Of a DNA stretch of 64,000 nucleotides, positions 43,448-55,607 are shown piece after piece. The notes under the pieces were generated by a model. The model was not told the DNA's origin. It was given only the letters and a program-made list of their open reading frames with translations, and did no database searches. Source of the stretch: Andrena cerasifolii (lineage: Eukaryota > Arthropoda > Insecta > Hymenoptera > Andrenidae); assembly GCF_050908995.1 (NCBI RefSeq), contig NC_135121.1, positions 2,108,001 through 2,172,000 on the forward strand. Direction: 5' to 3'. The stretch's first letter is position 1. Each line of letters opens with the position of its first letter. Both the position numbers and the translations under genes were made by a program.

Positions 43448-45018
43448 CTAACAAGGAGAGTATTTTATGTGTCCGCCTCCGATCATTTTGATTTTTGGAT
43501 ATGTTATAGAGGACCGAAAAATAAGAAACACGTGTTTTTTTATTTTTCCCCGTTTTCATATTTGGGGGGTGAAAACTGCGTTCAAAGTTAGGGGTGGAAA
43601 ATCATTTTTGTGGAATATCTCGAGAACTATTAGAGATAGGGGAATAGTGTCAATGGACGAATTTTGTGCCTTTGAATGCGAAATATGACTGACTCGCCAG
43701 ATTTTCAAAAAGTCCATTTGTTTAAATAATACATAAAAAATTGTTATTTTTTGTTAATAATTCTTGTAAATCTTCATCTATTTTCATGGAAATTTATTTT
43801 CTTATACTTCACAGCCGAACCGAAAATATGGATAAATCAGAATTTGTATTTCCTACAACTTAACAAATATAATTATTATTGCAGTTTACTTATAGTAAGG
43901 TGTCCTCCTACAGGGAAATGTAGTTCTCAAGTTAAGTAGAAATAAAATTCTAAACAAAACATATCTAATGCGCATATAATTTCCTTTTGTATACTAGATA
44001 TTACTTCTAGCGTGAACAAAATTGACATTTCGAGTACAAGGTGTCTGCAGCGCTACGTTCTCTTGCAAGCGGCGCACTGCGCCCTTAACGTAATTGGCTA
44101 TCGTAATTAGTTTGAATGTATGCGAAGACCTTAAAATATAGTTAGAAACATTTTGGTAAAAGTAGAATAGTACGTGCAAGTTCAATTCTTGTTTTTTCGT
44201 TTATAAACATATGGTAGTTCTGAAAAGGAGTAATTTACTTATTAGATTTGTGCTTGCTATTGTTTAGCACACTATAGGATCACACAATTGAGAAAATTAA
44301 TCAATTTAGACGACGTCAATTTTTAATGGATTGACAGTGGTTTTATTTCGTATGGAACACACATGTGTATGTGGCTAACTACATTTTACAAGATTTCACT
44401 TTTTCTGCTATTTTTACCACGCTGAGATATCAGTTTGTTTATACATTCTTCAGATTCGAAAATAAAAGTTAAATATATCAACTTACGTACTGCTGTTTGT
44501 TTATATGCGTATTAGATATGTTTTGTTTAGAATTTTACTTCTAGATAACTCGAGAACTACATTTCCCTGTAGGAGGACACCTTACTATAAGTAAACTTCA
44601 ATAATAATTATATTTCTTAATTTGTGGGAAATACAAATTCTGATTTATCCGTATTTTCGGTTCGGCTGTGAAGTATAAGAAAATAAATTTCCATGAAAAT
44701 AGATGAAGATTTACAAAAAATAACAATTTTTTATGTATTATTTAAATAAATGGACTTTTTGAAAATCTAGCGAGTCAGTCATATTTCGCATTCAAAGACA
44801 CAAAATTCGTCCATTGACACCATTCCCCTATCTCTAATAGTTCTCGAGATATTCCACAAAAATGATTTTTCAACCCTAACTTTGAACGCAGTTTTCACCC
44901 CCCAAATATGAAAACGGAGAAAAATAAAAAAAACACGTATTTCTTATTTTTCGGTCCTCTATAACATATCCAAAAATCAAAATGATCGGAGGCGGACACC
45001 TGAAATACTCTCCTTCTA
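43448..45018. repeat. 1.57 kb fold-back with arms of about 520 bp
   Basis: The left arm (about 43448-43985) and right arm (about 44500-45018) are highly similar reverse complements. Shared anchors are GTCCGCCTCCGATCATTTTG, GGTGAAAACTGCGTTCAAAG, GGTGTCCTCCTACAGGG and AGATATGTTTTGTTTAGAAT. The loop of about 510 bp is unrelated AT-rich sequence. Mirror frames at 43467-43688 and 44876-45061 come from the arms. High arm identity implies a recent origin or gene conversion. No target duplication was found. Confidence 0.92.
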
Positions 45019-45036
45019 AGTTTGTATTACTTACAA

Positions 45037-45148
45037 GGGAACACCGCGAACCCGGACTCACCGATTGGAACGCAACTTTGTGGGTTTTTAGAGTAACTCA
45101 AAACAAGAGCAACGATGTGTTTCATTTTGGCCCTATCGCCCCTTAAGG
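45037..45148. repeat. Fragment of the TTAA element seen at 14097-15373
   Basis: The stretch CGAACCCGGACTCACCGATT to CCCTATCGCCCCTTAAGG matches the internal arm at about 14261-14365. It ends at a TTAA within CCCCTTAAGGG. No left terminus is present. Confidence 0.75.
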
Positions 45149-45252
45149 GAAAGGGATACTACGTATAATCCTCGGTATGTTTACATTTTCTTCAGCTACT
45201 ATATCAAAATATAAAGAAACATAAGGTGTCCTATCTTTTTGTTCCTGACTGT

Positions 45253-45350
45253 ACACTTAGCCCGTTTTTAGTAAACTATTTATTTTCCCCCAAAAGTGGG
45301 CCCCTCGAGACGTTTGCCACCTGGGCCTTTTTTTCTTAAATCCGCCACTG
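45253..45350. repeat. Fragment of the hAT MITE seen at 12323-12689
   Basis: The inverted equivalent of the left 100 bp: AGTAAACTATTTATTTTCCC, GGGCCCCTCGAGACGTTTGCC, ending TTAAATCCGCCACTG. The other end is lost. Confidence 0.8.
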
Positions 45351-47318
45351 CAAATAATGTTTCCATTTTAAGTAACTCATAAAGTACTGGTTCTATGAAC
45401 CAATGTTTAAAACAAAAACTACATACCTATTACCGAGGGTGACATATTATGTAGTAATTAGTTTCTTCTCATTGTGACTTTTTCTTGAAATGCAGAAATA
45501 TTTCCCATATTTTATTAGAGTTCTTAGATTCGGAAATTGGGAACACGAATCTTACTGTCGCAATAATTATCTACAATTTCAAAGGAGCAAAATTCCTAAA
45601 TTCTTGTATTCACTATTCCAGTGAACATTGCAGGAAGAATGCTAGAACTGAAATTTTGATACAAAGTTTGTTTCATTAATTTATAAATCACTGCTTTGCA
45701 TCTGGTAATATTTCACTTGTACCTACATAAATCATCCTTCATGCCCATTCCTAATTTATAAACATTCAGTTTTCAGGCTTGCATGCGTTTACAATTCTGC
45801 AACTGATAGTCTGCTTATGCTAGTGCATTGCATAGAACAGAATTCTTTTCTTTAGGAGTAAAATAAAACATGAAACGGAAAGTAAAACAGTGTTCATTAA
45901 AGAAACAGGTTGAGCTGTCTACTGCTAAAATTACCGTTCACAAATCGTTATTTACACCGCCGAATGCTGTTTCGTTACTAATGGCATACATCCCGGTACA
46001 AAAGTTCAGCAATGTTTGATAGTAATAGCCTTCGTAAAAAGTCTGGAATATGATTAAATGAAAATGGGCCAAATGACCAATGAATGAACACCTAACAAAA
46101 TCGAGAAATTCTTGCAAATCCGTTGTTCATACTACATATTTCGTTAAAGGGACATCTAATCGATGTAATCATAAAAGTAACAAGACTTACCTTGAACTTG
46201 TGGGACGCGATGAGGACAACTATTGAATAAACAACTATCGTGTGATAGGCGTTAATTTTTCGCATGATACGAACAATGTTTATTCACTGGGGGGTGCATT
46301 AGAGAATACACAGGTCACCCTATAGGAGGAAAAAGTTCATGACAGAATGGTGTATTATAAGGAACAGAGTACTTTTACAAGAATACTCGTATCGAAGCAT
46401 AAGTATATTGAAAGCAGGTCCCGATGTCCTTAACCCACTCGTGGTCTCGCGTCCCGCGATAACGAGCTACCTGGCTACTTCAGATAAGTGAAACTTGCAT
46501 AATTGACTGCAGTAGGAGGGACAAGGAAAGAACTCGACCAGCAGGTAACTGCACCTGCGATGTTTCCAAGGTGCGCGCGTGCGCCCCGGCCCGCTTGCTG
46601 GAATATGTGTAGGTACTTCTAACGAAGCGATGGTATTCGAACGAGCGCCGCGCCGGATCGGCCTCCAATATCGAATGTTCAGTACGTATTGCACCTACGG
46701 ACGAGTAAAACAGTGGTTTGACGTAGAAAGGAAAAAGGAGAAAATTCAATACTTATCCGTCATTGAGCCGAACATGATATTCCTGTACACTACTCCTTTA
46801 AACACGCGCTCTGACATTTTGGGCACGTTGCGTGCTCACACGCGAAGCTATATGAATGGATGTCTCACGATTCGACCACAACCTTTCCTGCCATTTGGAG
46901 AGGATGTATGAAATCTTTTCCCTCTTACATCTCAACCTGAAACGGAAAGAGCACATTAAGCCTTCGAAAGTGTGTCTCTTGGACACTTGCGCGCGATCCT
47001 TTTACCCCGGATAGGGCCTACCACCTACCTATGCTCCAAAGACTGTCCGTCGACATTTTGGGCCTTTGGAGTGTCTAGGATACACCTGACCCGGTACGGC
47101 GGGATTTTCCACGAAAGACTGATGTGTAAGTACGTCGGTAAGTATTCGTGTGAAGGTATGCATGGCCCCACCACTTTCTAAGCCCAATTTCGTAGTATAA
47201 AAAGCACCACGAATGCATACTCGGAGACTCAGTTTTAGTGAAATACGTTCAGAAGACAGCGGTTTGGCATCATCCGATTCCATTCCCTCTTGAGCAATAT
47301 ATAAGTTAACCATGGGTA
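45351..47318. other. Spacer with a GC-richer block, nothing assigned
   Basis: The block at about 46430-47200 is richer in G+C and has overlapping frames on both strands (46480-46749, 46579-46911, 47029-47370). No domain, splice set or repeat border could be supported. GACATTTTGGGC occurs twice (about 46813 and 47053), hinting at an old duplicated or fold-back segment. Confidence 0.3.
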
Positions 47319-48290
47319 CCCATACAGCGCACTCTAGTTGCGGCAAAGTTGCAGGACGGTTGCAGTGCAATATTGCAATGTTTCACGCAACGTTGCCGCA
47401 AGGGTGCAGCAATAATTCTATGTCCGCCTCCTGCAACGTTTCGGGCAGTAGGGCCAAAAATATAAATAACGGTATATATTGTGGGCAGAAGCATAGAGGT
47501 ATAAAAAGCCCGTGATTCTTTTTTAAAAAAAAAAATTCTTTTCCCCCAAGGGGATTCGAACCGGCCGCGCAGCTACAATCACTGACTGATAAGAGTGCTA
47601 ACGTAGTCGAACTTATACTCCAACCATGCAAAACTGTGAACTCAAATTATTCAGAAACGAAGACTCATTTTGACAAACTCCATTGGGGTTTTGTAACACT
47701 ATGTAGGTATGTACTACAAATTCCACCCTGTGTCATTCTACGCATCAAAATAGACAGGGTGAGTCACCTAACATTTAAACTTAAAATATCTCCGTTGTTT
47801 TTAATGATACGAGAAAATGTCTCAGGAAAAAAGTGATTGCTAGACAAAAAGGACAACATATTATACATGGTTAATTTTGTATTTTTATTGGCTATAACGT
47901 TACAGTAATGAAAATACGTCATCCCATTAAAAAAAAACCATCGACGATCTTGAAATTTCGGGAAATGTAACCTCGAGAAAAAAATCGTCTCCGTCAGAAT
48001 AATTGTCTCTCTGAAGCAAACATTTTTTTCCTTAGACATTTTCTCTTATCATTAAAAACAACGGAAATATTTTAGGTTTAAATGGTAGTTGCAGCAACAT
48101 TGTGGAAACGTTGCCAAACGTTGCCGTAACGTTGCAGCAAAGTTGCAGGATCGTTGCAGTGCAATATTGCAACGCAACATTGATGCAACTATGCAGCAAC
48201 GATACATGGACATTGCGCTGCAACCATGCAACACTACAAGGTTACTGCAACGATCCTGCAACGTTGCCGCCACGAAGTGTGCTGTATGGG
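47319..48290. mobile_element. CCCATACAGC-ended element, copy 1
   Basis: Terminal repeats CCCATACAGCGCACT and AGTGTGCTGTATGGG bound 972 bp. Both ends carry runs of degenerate GTTGCAGCAAC palindromes. The middle shares with 57514-58569 the block ATAAATAACGGT, a tRNA-like segment and the GTGAGTCACCTAACATTTAAA region. It has no coding capacity and no clear target duplication. The superfamily is unknown to me. Confidence 0.82.
47541..47595 (-). other. Truncated tRNA-like segment in copy 1
   Basis: The minus strand retains GGTTCGAATCCCCTTGGGGG, matching the T-arm (B box) of tRNAs, and a nearby GTAGCTGCGCGGCC, but the anticodon region is deleted relative to 57738-57812. Not a functional tRNA. Confidence 0.55.
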
Positions 48291-48332
48291 CACACATACC
48301 TATATAAATATAACTTTAAAAGCTCGTAAATA

Positions 48333-48600
48333 GGGAGACCGGGGCAAAATCGGGACGTGAAGAATGAAATCTCATAACTTCGACATTATTAAGGGAAGAA
48401 GAAATTACAATTGGGATTCATTAGAATAAACGCTTTATTAAATAATAGTACATATCCATTTTTTTTAATAGAAGGAAAAATACGAAAAAATAATGATTTA
48501 AAGTATGATCCGTTCTTGCAATTTTACCCCATGGCCTGGGTAAGTTCGGGTACCATACTGTTTACCTAGATACTGGTCCTAGCACCTACCGAGTTTCCCC
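48333..48600. repeat. Single-ended pogo-style fragment
   Basis: TA followed by GGGAGACCGGGGCAAAATCG, near-identical to the end at 39889. A TTTTACCCCATGGCC motif near 48524 may be an internal or opposite-end remnant. Borders on the right are unclear. Confidence 0.4.
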
Positions 48601-49718
48601 CACACACATGAATTAATCAATATTCCCCTGGCAGACGACATTATGTGCACTTTGTCAAGATCACGGTTTTTGCTTTTTTTCCACTTGCGATTGAAAATCT
48701 TTAGATTTCAACAGTTCTAACATGTCGTACATGAAACACAAACAATTACTTTTTTTATCCTAGATCCATTAGATAGAAAAATATGAATTATCCTCCAATT
48801 GGGGACGATTTGATTTTGGGTAGGCGAATTTAGGCGCACTTACTCTATTACAGTGTTGCGAGCCAGGGGCGAGCACCATCTCGATCATTCTCCCTTCCTC
48901 TGACTCACTCATATTTATTCCTCATTCTTCTCTTCCTTTCTCAGTCGTCCTTTTCTTCGACCGGCGAAGTCGACGGAACAGAGAAACGAGCAGTGGCCTA
49001 TGTCAACAAGAACTCCAGACAAATGGGGTGTGTAACCAAATGCAGTCCCCTACACCTATACGATAAAAGGAAGGATCTGGTCCCGAGCGAGTTCCTTCTA
49101 TGTATAGACGAGTTAAAAAAATTCTCCTGATGGAAATGAGTCCGAACTCGATTTTACTCGAACTATCTTCAAACATGCCTATGTGACGTACAAATTTAAT
49201 AGCCTACTCATACACAAGTGATTCGAATTACCTACGTAATTAAAAATAGTCTGAATTCTATTGCTTTTGTATTCATTTTAATTGGAAGGCTCTTGTGCAT
49301 CCATTGGCAATAAATATTCTTATGAAAATTTAATTAAAAGTAGTGAAGCTTAAATTTTCATTACGGCTCGGAAGGGCCTGGCAGACTTGAATCGGTGATT
49401 CGTCAAATGTATAATTCAAAGTGTTATAAAAAAAGTTGATAACTTTGAAATGAGCCCCTTAGTTGACAAATGAATTAACTCCCTTTTGTTACAATTAGTA
49501 TTGTGAGAATTGGACTTTCTTGTAATATTTTATAAAAAATTGAGATCAGAATGTAGTTTTATTGCAAGAAAATATAAGTCAATTAAAATATATGTCAAAG
49601 ATTAGTAATTATGATAACATAACTTAAAAGAAAAACTACATTTCTATCAATAGTAGGTAAACTAACGATACCGTAACGAATAATCAAGGGCCATTATTGC
49701 ACTAAATTGTGATAATTA
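48601..49718. other. Unassigned spacer
   Basis: No gene or element borders recognised. A CT-rich run lies near 48890-48960. Confidence 0.3.
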
Positions 49719-50115
49719 GATGATATGATTTCGGCGCACTGGTTTGGTCTGTTAAATAATTAAATAAAATCTATTTTGCAATTATGAGATTTTTTACCAA
49801 ATTCCAACTTTTCGGTCAATGATTATGACCATTCTCAAGGAAAGTTAGATAAAAGGAAAAAATACTGCGTATGCTGTTATATAAAAAATTTCCTTTTTTA
49901 AAATTTTCTTTTTAAACAAATATCACGTTTAAAAAAAAAAATTGTATAAAAGCATACGCAGTATTTTTTCTTCCTTTTATCTAACTTTCCTTGAGAATGG
50001 TCATAATCATTGACCGAAACGTTGGAATTTGGTAAAAATTCTCAAAATTGCAAAATAGCTTTTATTTAATTATTTAACAGACCGAACGAGTGCGCTGAAA
50101 TCATATCTTCTAATT
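49719..50115. repeat. Fold-back of about 400 bp with short centre
   Basis: Arms of about 165 bp (GATATGATTTCGGCGCACT..., TCAATGATTATGACCATTC..., AAAATACTGCGTATGCT) are mirrored almost base for base, ending AGTGCGCTGAAATCATATC. The centre (49885-49945) is A/T-rich. Arm identity is high. No target duplication was detected. Confidence 0.9.
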
Positions 50116-50374
50116 AGAATAATTTTTACGGTCGAAATTCAAATTAAGGTACTACGAGAAACAAAGTCAACACTTCACACTAAACACAGTATATTTTTAC
50201 TGTGTTTTTGCTTATCTCATTTATTATAATAGCTATAGTAAGAAACTCATTCCTTGCTGGATTCGTAATCGTTTTCTACAATCGCACTGATTTTTAATCC
50301 GTGCAAGAATGTATGATGAATCGGAGGAATAAATTTTAGCAAATCTGGCATGTCCTATTTAGCCGCAGAAACAG
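50116..50374. other. Unassigned spacer
   Basis: AT-rich; nothing recognised. Confidence 0.25.
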
Positions 50375-50805
50375 CCCATACAGCACACTCTCGTTGCAGC
50401 AAAGTTACAGAATGGTTGCAGTGCAAGATTGCAATGTGGCACGCAACGTTGCCGCAACGGTGCAGTAATAATTCTATGTCCGTTATCCTTAGACATTTTC
50501 TCGTATGTTTACAAACCGGAAATATTTTAAGTTCAAATGGTAGTTGCAGCAACATTGCGGCAACATCGCGGCAACGTTGCAGGAACGTTGCCGTAACTTT
50601 GCAGAAATATTGTAGGAACGTTGCCGTGCAATATTGCACCGCAACATTGATGCAACTATGCAGCAATAATTCTACGTCCACCCCCTGCAATGTTGCACGG
50701 CAACGTCGCAGCAACGTTACATCCACATTGCGCTGCAACCATGCAACAATGCAAGGTTATTGCAACCATCCTGCAACGTTGCCGCCACGAAGTGTGCTGT
50801 ATGGG
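50375..50805. mobile_element. CCCATACAGC-ended element, copy 2 (internally deleted)
   Basis: Same ends CCCATACAGCACACT and AGTGTGCTGTATGGG, 431 bp apart, with the tRNA-like and central part missing. The junction near 50478 (ATGTCCGTTATCCTTAGACA) marks the deletion relative to 57514-58569. Long apparent frames on both strands (50350-50826, 50355-50738) follow from the stop-poor GTTGC repeats. Confidence 0.85.
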
Positions 50806-51446
50806 AGGACGCACAGACGGGTATAAATTCAACTGCAATTGTCTGCCACATCGAGTACGCCGAATATTTAGTGTGTCAAACTCAACATCCGGAGGAATGG
50901 TAGTTTCATAAAAAAAACAAACAGTTTTCCCCGTTCATAGTGCACTGAACGGTGAGTTAATTTACAGTTTGTGTCACTGTACTTTTCTTACGCTTCGTTT
51001 TTGATCGTTTTAATTGTATAGTTGAAAGGAATTCGTTTCTTTTCATTTCACAAATCACAAACTTGTTGTAATGTCGAGCAATTGTCATACAGCGGTACCA
51101 ATCTTCAAGGATGTAAATAGTTTAACGATGTGCTGCAGATTCTATGGATCCAAAATCCGAATCGTTCGGTAAAAATAAATGCCCCGATATTCAGAACTTC
51201 TGTTCTATAACTTTTGTTGTTATATCATCATTTTGAACTAATTTTAAGGTAATTCCTAACCATCTATGTTAGTCAAATTAGAGTTGGATAATAAACGATA
51301 AATATAAAGTAGTATGATACTATAGAAATAATAATAATAATTTTTAACGTCATGTAAATATATTTTAAAAAGTTCAACGTTAATATAAATATTTGTAATA
51401 CGAAAGTAGAATATTAAATTGGTTAGCGTAGGGAATTGGAGCAACA

Positions 51447-51585
51447 GATCTGGCAACGTCGCATTCATTCGGAGCGTCTTTTATAACCAAAATCTCAGAA
51501 AAAATATTCATACGAATGTGAATCGTCGTTCGCTATTTAAATGTCTAAACATATCGATTGTGCGACGTTGCCACGTTGACTGCTC
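51447..51585. repeat. Inverted repeat GGCAACGTCGCA
   Basis: TCTGGCAACGTCGCA near 51447 is mirrored by TGCGACGTTGCCACGTTG near 51562. The same 12-mer pair occurs near 59099 and 60000. Possibly a short element terminus; arms are only about 15 bp. Confidence 0.45.
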
Positions 51586-51779
51586 TACGTAGTTTCTAAT
51601 AAATTTGCACGTTAACCTATATTTTATGGGCATTTACGAAGAAACCATGTGGACAGTTTTGCAGATATTAATAAATTCATTTCCTGACATTTCGATGTAC
51701 TTTCGTGCCAATTTTGGTACACTTCTTGAATATAGTTTTCCTGTTTCAGAAGAAAAGAAGAAACTATAACCCTCTTTTT

Positions 51780-52357
51780 TCGACTCTGCCATATAGTCCA
51801 GTGAAATTGGGATCTGTCATCGGAATAAATCCCACCAAGCTAAATTTTGGTATGGGCCTTTATTTGGTCGTTTTAACCATTATGTCATAAGTCACCATCG
51901 ATCCGACCGCCGCTAAAAATTCTACAAAGTGTTGAAAAAAATAACAACTGTTTTTCGCGAATATCTCGTTATCTAACAGTTTTGCGACAAATATAGTTAT
52001 TATACAATTTATAGCCTAGGAAATTCTCTACAAAAAAGGTCGTAAAAGTTTTTTCGTAGGGGTAATGAGAATGTCAGCATCGTCTTGAGCATGTTTCACG
52101 TTGATGTTGGCAGCTTCTAATTTTTGAAACAGCATAGCAATAAACCTACTCTTGGTCTTTCTATTCGCTCTACACGTGCTACATCCATTGATGCTGACGT
52201 TCTCATTACTCCTACGAAAAAAACTCATAGCATTTTGACATATTGTTTAAAACGACCAAATAGAGGCCTAAACCAAAATTTAGCTTGGTGGGAATTATTC
52301 CGTAGATTGGGCAGATTTCCGTCTAATTTCACTGGACTACATATACCACTGTGTTAA
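51780..52357. repeat. Fold-back with nested inner inverted repeat, ending at TTAA
   Basis: Outer arms: ATAGTCCAGTGAAATT, CCCACCAAGCTAAATTTTGG and TATTTGGTCGTTTTAA at 51793-51880 mirror 52230-52345. Inner arms: AGTTTTTTCGTAGGGGTAAT at about 52049 mirror CATTACTCCTACGAAAAAAACT at about 52205. The right tip meets TTAA 52354-52357, where the next TTAA MITE begins. The left tip is decayed. Confidence 0.75.
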
Positions 52358-52874
52358 CCCTTAGTATCACAGTGTAACACCCGTGTTACAGGAATTGAAC
52401 AAAATTATGCACGTCATTTGGGGTCTTTGTCTTGAATTTGAAGCGTTAATTTACTATCACCATATGTAACAAGTGTCCTTAGGGCAGAAATACATCCGTA
52501 GAAATTCTACTGTGATACACTGTCTCGTATTATTGATTACAACACTTAATTTCGCCAGGCCTACTGAAAATACCACGTAAATGCTAATTTTTCTCTCAAT
52601 TATTTCGGATTTCCTTTGTGAATAAATTTGACGTCGAACATAATAATGTATGTAACACTAGTCTAAAATTCTGCAAAACCGAGTATTGGCTTAACATTAT
52701 AATACATAAGTATCTTTATGCGTGATTTAACACTGGTGTTATATTCATATTTTTCCATTTATACAAAAAATTTTTACATTAGGAACTTTTTGTTTATTTT
52801 TACGATGAAGGGTGGACAAAAATGGACCGATAAGAATATATCTGGGTAAAATAAAAAAATCATGATATTAAGGG
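52358..52874. mobile_element. TTAA MITE of 517 bp
   Basis: TTAA at 52354-52357 is followed by CCCTTAGTATCA, and the right end TGATATTAAGGG is followed by TTAA 52875-52878. CCCTTA tips fit piggyBac-type ends. The interior repeats GTAACACCCGTGTTAC early on. Non-coding. Confidence 0.7.
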
Positions 52875-52878
52875 TTAA

Positions 52879-53906
52879 AATGCATCGACTTTAATTAACA
52901 ATTTTTCGATAACTATGTGGTAAATCGATTTTAAACTTTGTACAAGGGTTTCTTGTATTCCAAATTAGTTTTGAACGAAATTTGAATGAATACTTGAATT
53001 TATTAGATTATTCAGGGACTATCTTAACAGAGATAAAGCTAATTTAATATTACGATTTTGTCCAGTACATTGATCACTATACAAATAATTAATTTATATT
53101 TATTACCAGCAACAGTTTTGATATGTTTAAGTAAACACAATGCTATTTCTTGTGATCCTCTTGATAGTTTCATCCCGAACATAAACGAATCCTATATTTT
53201 CACGTAGATCGTGAATGACGAGATTGTAACAATAAATATTTCTTTTATAATATGTATCAGAAACAGTTAGTATTGGAAAGGGAAGCGCTGCAAGTTCATA
53301 TCTTGCGTGGAATAACGGAGTAAGTCCAGAACCTGGACTTGAGTTACTATTCCAGATATTTTGACAGTCACTTTACTTACGATGTAAAATTGACTCGTAT
53401 GTTTTATTAACATAAAAGAAAATATACGCAAGTTAAATAGGTAAATAAAACAAGTATCCTTAATACTTACTATTTCTATAATAACTCATTTTTCGCAATT
53501 TTGAACTTACGCCATTCGTCAGTAATAGAGGGGCTTAAATATTCTTGGTACACAGATCTACTTAGAAAGGGAAAAAATACAGTTCAACAATTCACAATTT
53601 ACAGTTCAAGTATTCCTTTGTATTTCTACTATTATTAAAACTGTTAAAAAAAAAAAAATTCTGAAACTGAAAGAGACTCAGTACAGGGTACAACGAATAA
53701 CTATGCACCTACCTGTACTTGTCGTTACAACGACAGGCGATATAACGTTATTATCCTTGAAATTTTAGAATATGAAGTGGTGTAGGGGCAGAGATGGGCA
53801 ATGCCACGCTCTTCAAGACGTTTTCAAAACAAATATTACGAAGCAGACACATTAGGCCGCGTCCAGATCTGAACCGAACAGCGAACCGAGCGCCACTTGA
53901 GACTCC
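52879..53906. other. AT-rich spacer
   Basis: No gene or element border recognised. An A-run lies at about 53645-53658. Confidence 0.3.
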
Positions 53907-53910
53907 TTAA

Positions 53911-54711
53911 TGCCGCGTTCCTACGTGTGGAACGTATATTTCTAGCGATTTTCGCTAGTTTAGACAGAGTCTCGTGGCTCGCGACAGCTAAAGATAGAAG
54001 GAAAGAGTGTTTAGAGCACTGCAGACCAAAGGTCTGTTTCCTTTTTTTTTAAATATAATACATGCAGATATACGCAGCGGCTGCTTGATCTGCGGACATA
54101 GTGCTCGTGCGAACGGTGAAATTATTGTGAAGGTGGAATCAGACGACGCGTGAATCGGCGAGCTTGCTCTGCTCGCCCAGGTTAGGCCAGTCGGCTTGGC
54201 GAGCGCCAGTCGACGAGCCATGAGCAATCTCACGGCGTGTCGACTCGCGCAAAGATCGTCGATTCACGCGCCGTCTGATTCCACCTTGAGAGTCCCGTAG
54301 ACATTTCGAACCGTAGGTGTAGGTACGCTTGGGAAGGTCTGTGGGACACTTTTTGTCACCAACTTGTCTTGCTTCTTCAAACTACTTGACACCCCCAATG
54401 GCCAGGATGACAACAAGTCATGGTGGTGTGATGGATAGGGATGCACCACTACAGTTGTTTACCCTATGTGGGTGAGCCATTCCTTTGATGGTTCGGGATT
54501 TTACCGACATCGGCTGGGAACAGCCTGATCATCTCGGCGAGCCTGACTTTCCTTTGGTCGAGGGTTCCGAGGTCTCTTCCTCGGTGTCATATGGCAGGCA
54601 AACCTTTGGTCTGCACTGCTCTAAACACTCTCTGTCCTTCAATCTTTAGCTGTCGCGAACCACTAGTCTAAAATCGCTAGAAATATACGTTCCACGCGTA
54701 GGAACGCGGCA
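53911..54711. mobile_element. TTAA-bordered fold-back with nested MITE
   Basis: Left end TGCCGCGTTCCTACG and right end CGTAGGAACGCGGCA. Arms of about 120 bp pair through AGCGATTTTCGCTAG/CTAAAATCGCT, GCTGTCGCGA and GCACTGCAGACCAAAGGT. TTAA is at 53907-53910; the right border reads TTAG (54712-54715) and is shared with the next element. A 158-bp MITE sits inside at 54130-54287. Confidence 0.8.
54130..54287. mobile_element. 158-bp MITE nested in fold-back
   Basis: Left end AAGGTGGAATCAGACGACGC and right end GCGCCGTCTGATTCCACCTT are inverted repeats of about 33 bp. The interior is CpG-rich. Related sequences (AAGGTGAAATCTGACGGC) occur at 56972 and 57179. Confidence 0.85.
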
Positions 54712-54715
54712 TTAG

Positions 54716-55603
54716 GGAGTATTCTGGTCTGACGAGGCGTTTTCGTCGCGTTATTTCGGAATTTTTTTACAAAGAACCCATAAATTTTATTATTATTCAG
54801 TTTATTACTACTTGCTTATTGACATTTAAACTATATTTACAAATTTTGTCAATAGAAAAAAAATAAAAATCAAACGCAGTTGACTGCTTTAAAGTATTCG
54901 TGAAAAAACATGGGATCACTGCGGCCATGATTACACTGGTTCTGGTGATCTGAAACAAAAAATGTAAAGAGATTCTTTATTTGCATGCCTTTAGATATAC
55001 TCGGTACCAGAATGATATACAAATATTGAAAATTAAACAAATGGCGGCGATTTGAAAATTAAGCTGCGATTTCGCACATTTTCTCAAATTTCAAGATCTG
55101 TGAAAGTTTAGAAACAAAATATTTTATCATAATTCTGATATGGACGATAGCCACACATGTGCTGATAATATATGCAAAACTTGGACTCAGTTGGTCCAGT
55201 CGATCTTGAAATATCATGGCCCCCGTTTCGAAAAACATGGTTTCGAGAAAATCGAAATCACTGCTGTAGGTGTGTCTGCAGATTAATTCCGCTGAACCCT
55301 GAGTAACAGCTTCTTCGTAACCAAATGATCGATTTTTGTGTTTTCAAAGGCACAAAAATGCACAACCCCTCCAGAAAGGAAGCCGAAGCTTCGCCGAAAT
55401 ACACTTGCAGGAACAAAACTGTTATGCGTCACCCGTCCCGCTCAGTGAGTGCGCCGTATACCTACCTATTCTGCACCCTGTAACTCCGCAAATATTGCGA
55501 ATTGGCAAAAATCCTTTTGCACACGTATTACCAATATAATATACCAGTAGAAAATGCAACAAAAAAAATCGATTTTTTTTACTCGTCAGACCAGAATACC
55601 CCC
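54716..55603. mobile_element. TTAA element of 888 bp
   Basis: Terminal repeats GGGAGTATTCTGGTCTGACG and CGTCAGACCAGAATACCCCC. The right border is TTAA (55604-55607) and the left TTAG (54712-54715). It abuts the preceding fold-back. The interior holds a TTTCGAGAAAATCGAAATCA block but no coding sequence. Confidence 0.85.
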
Positions 55604-55607
55604 TTAA

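Noticed and set aside
50350..50826. 158-codon frame
   Set aside because: Cys/Asn/Ala-rich translation of degenerate GTTGC/GCAAC repeats inside a CCCATACAGC-ended element, open on both strands.
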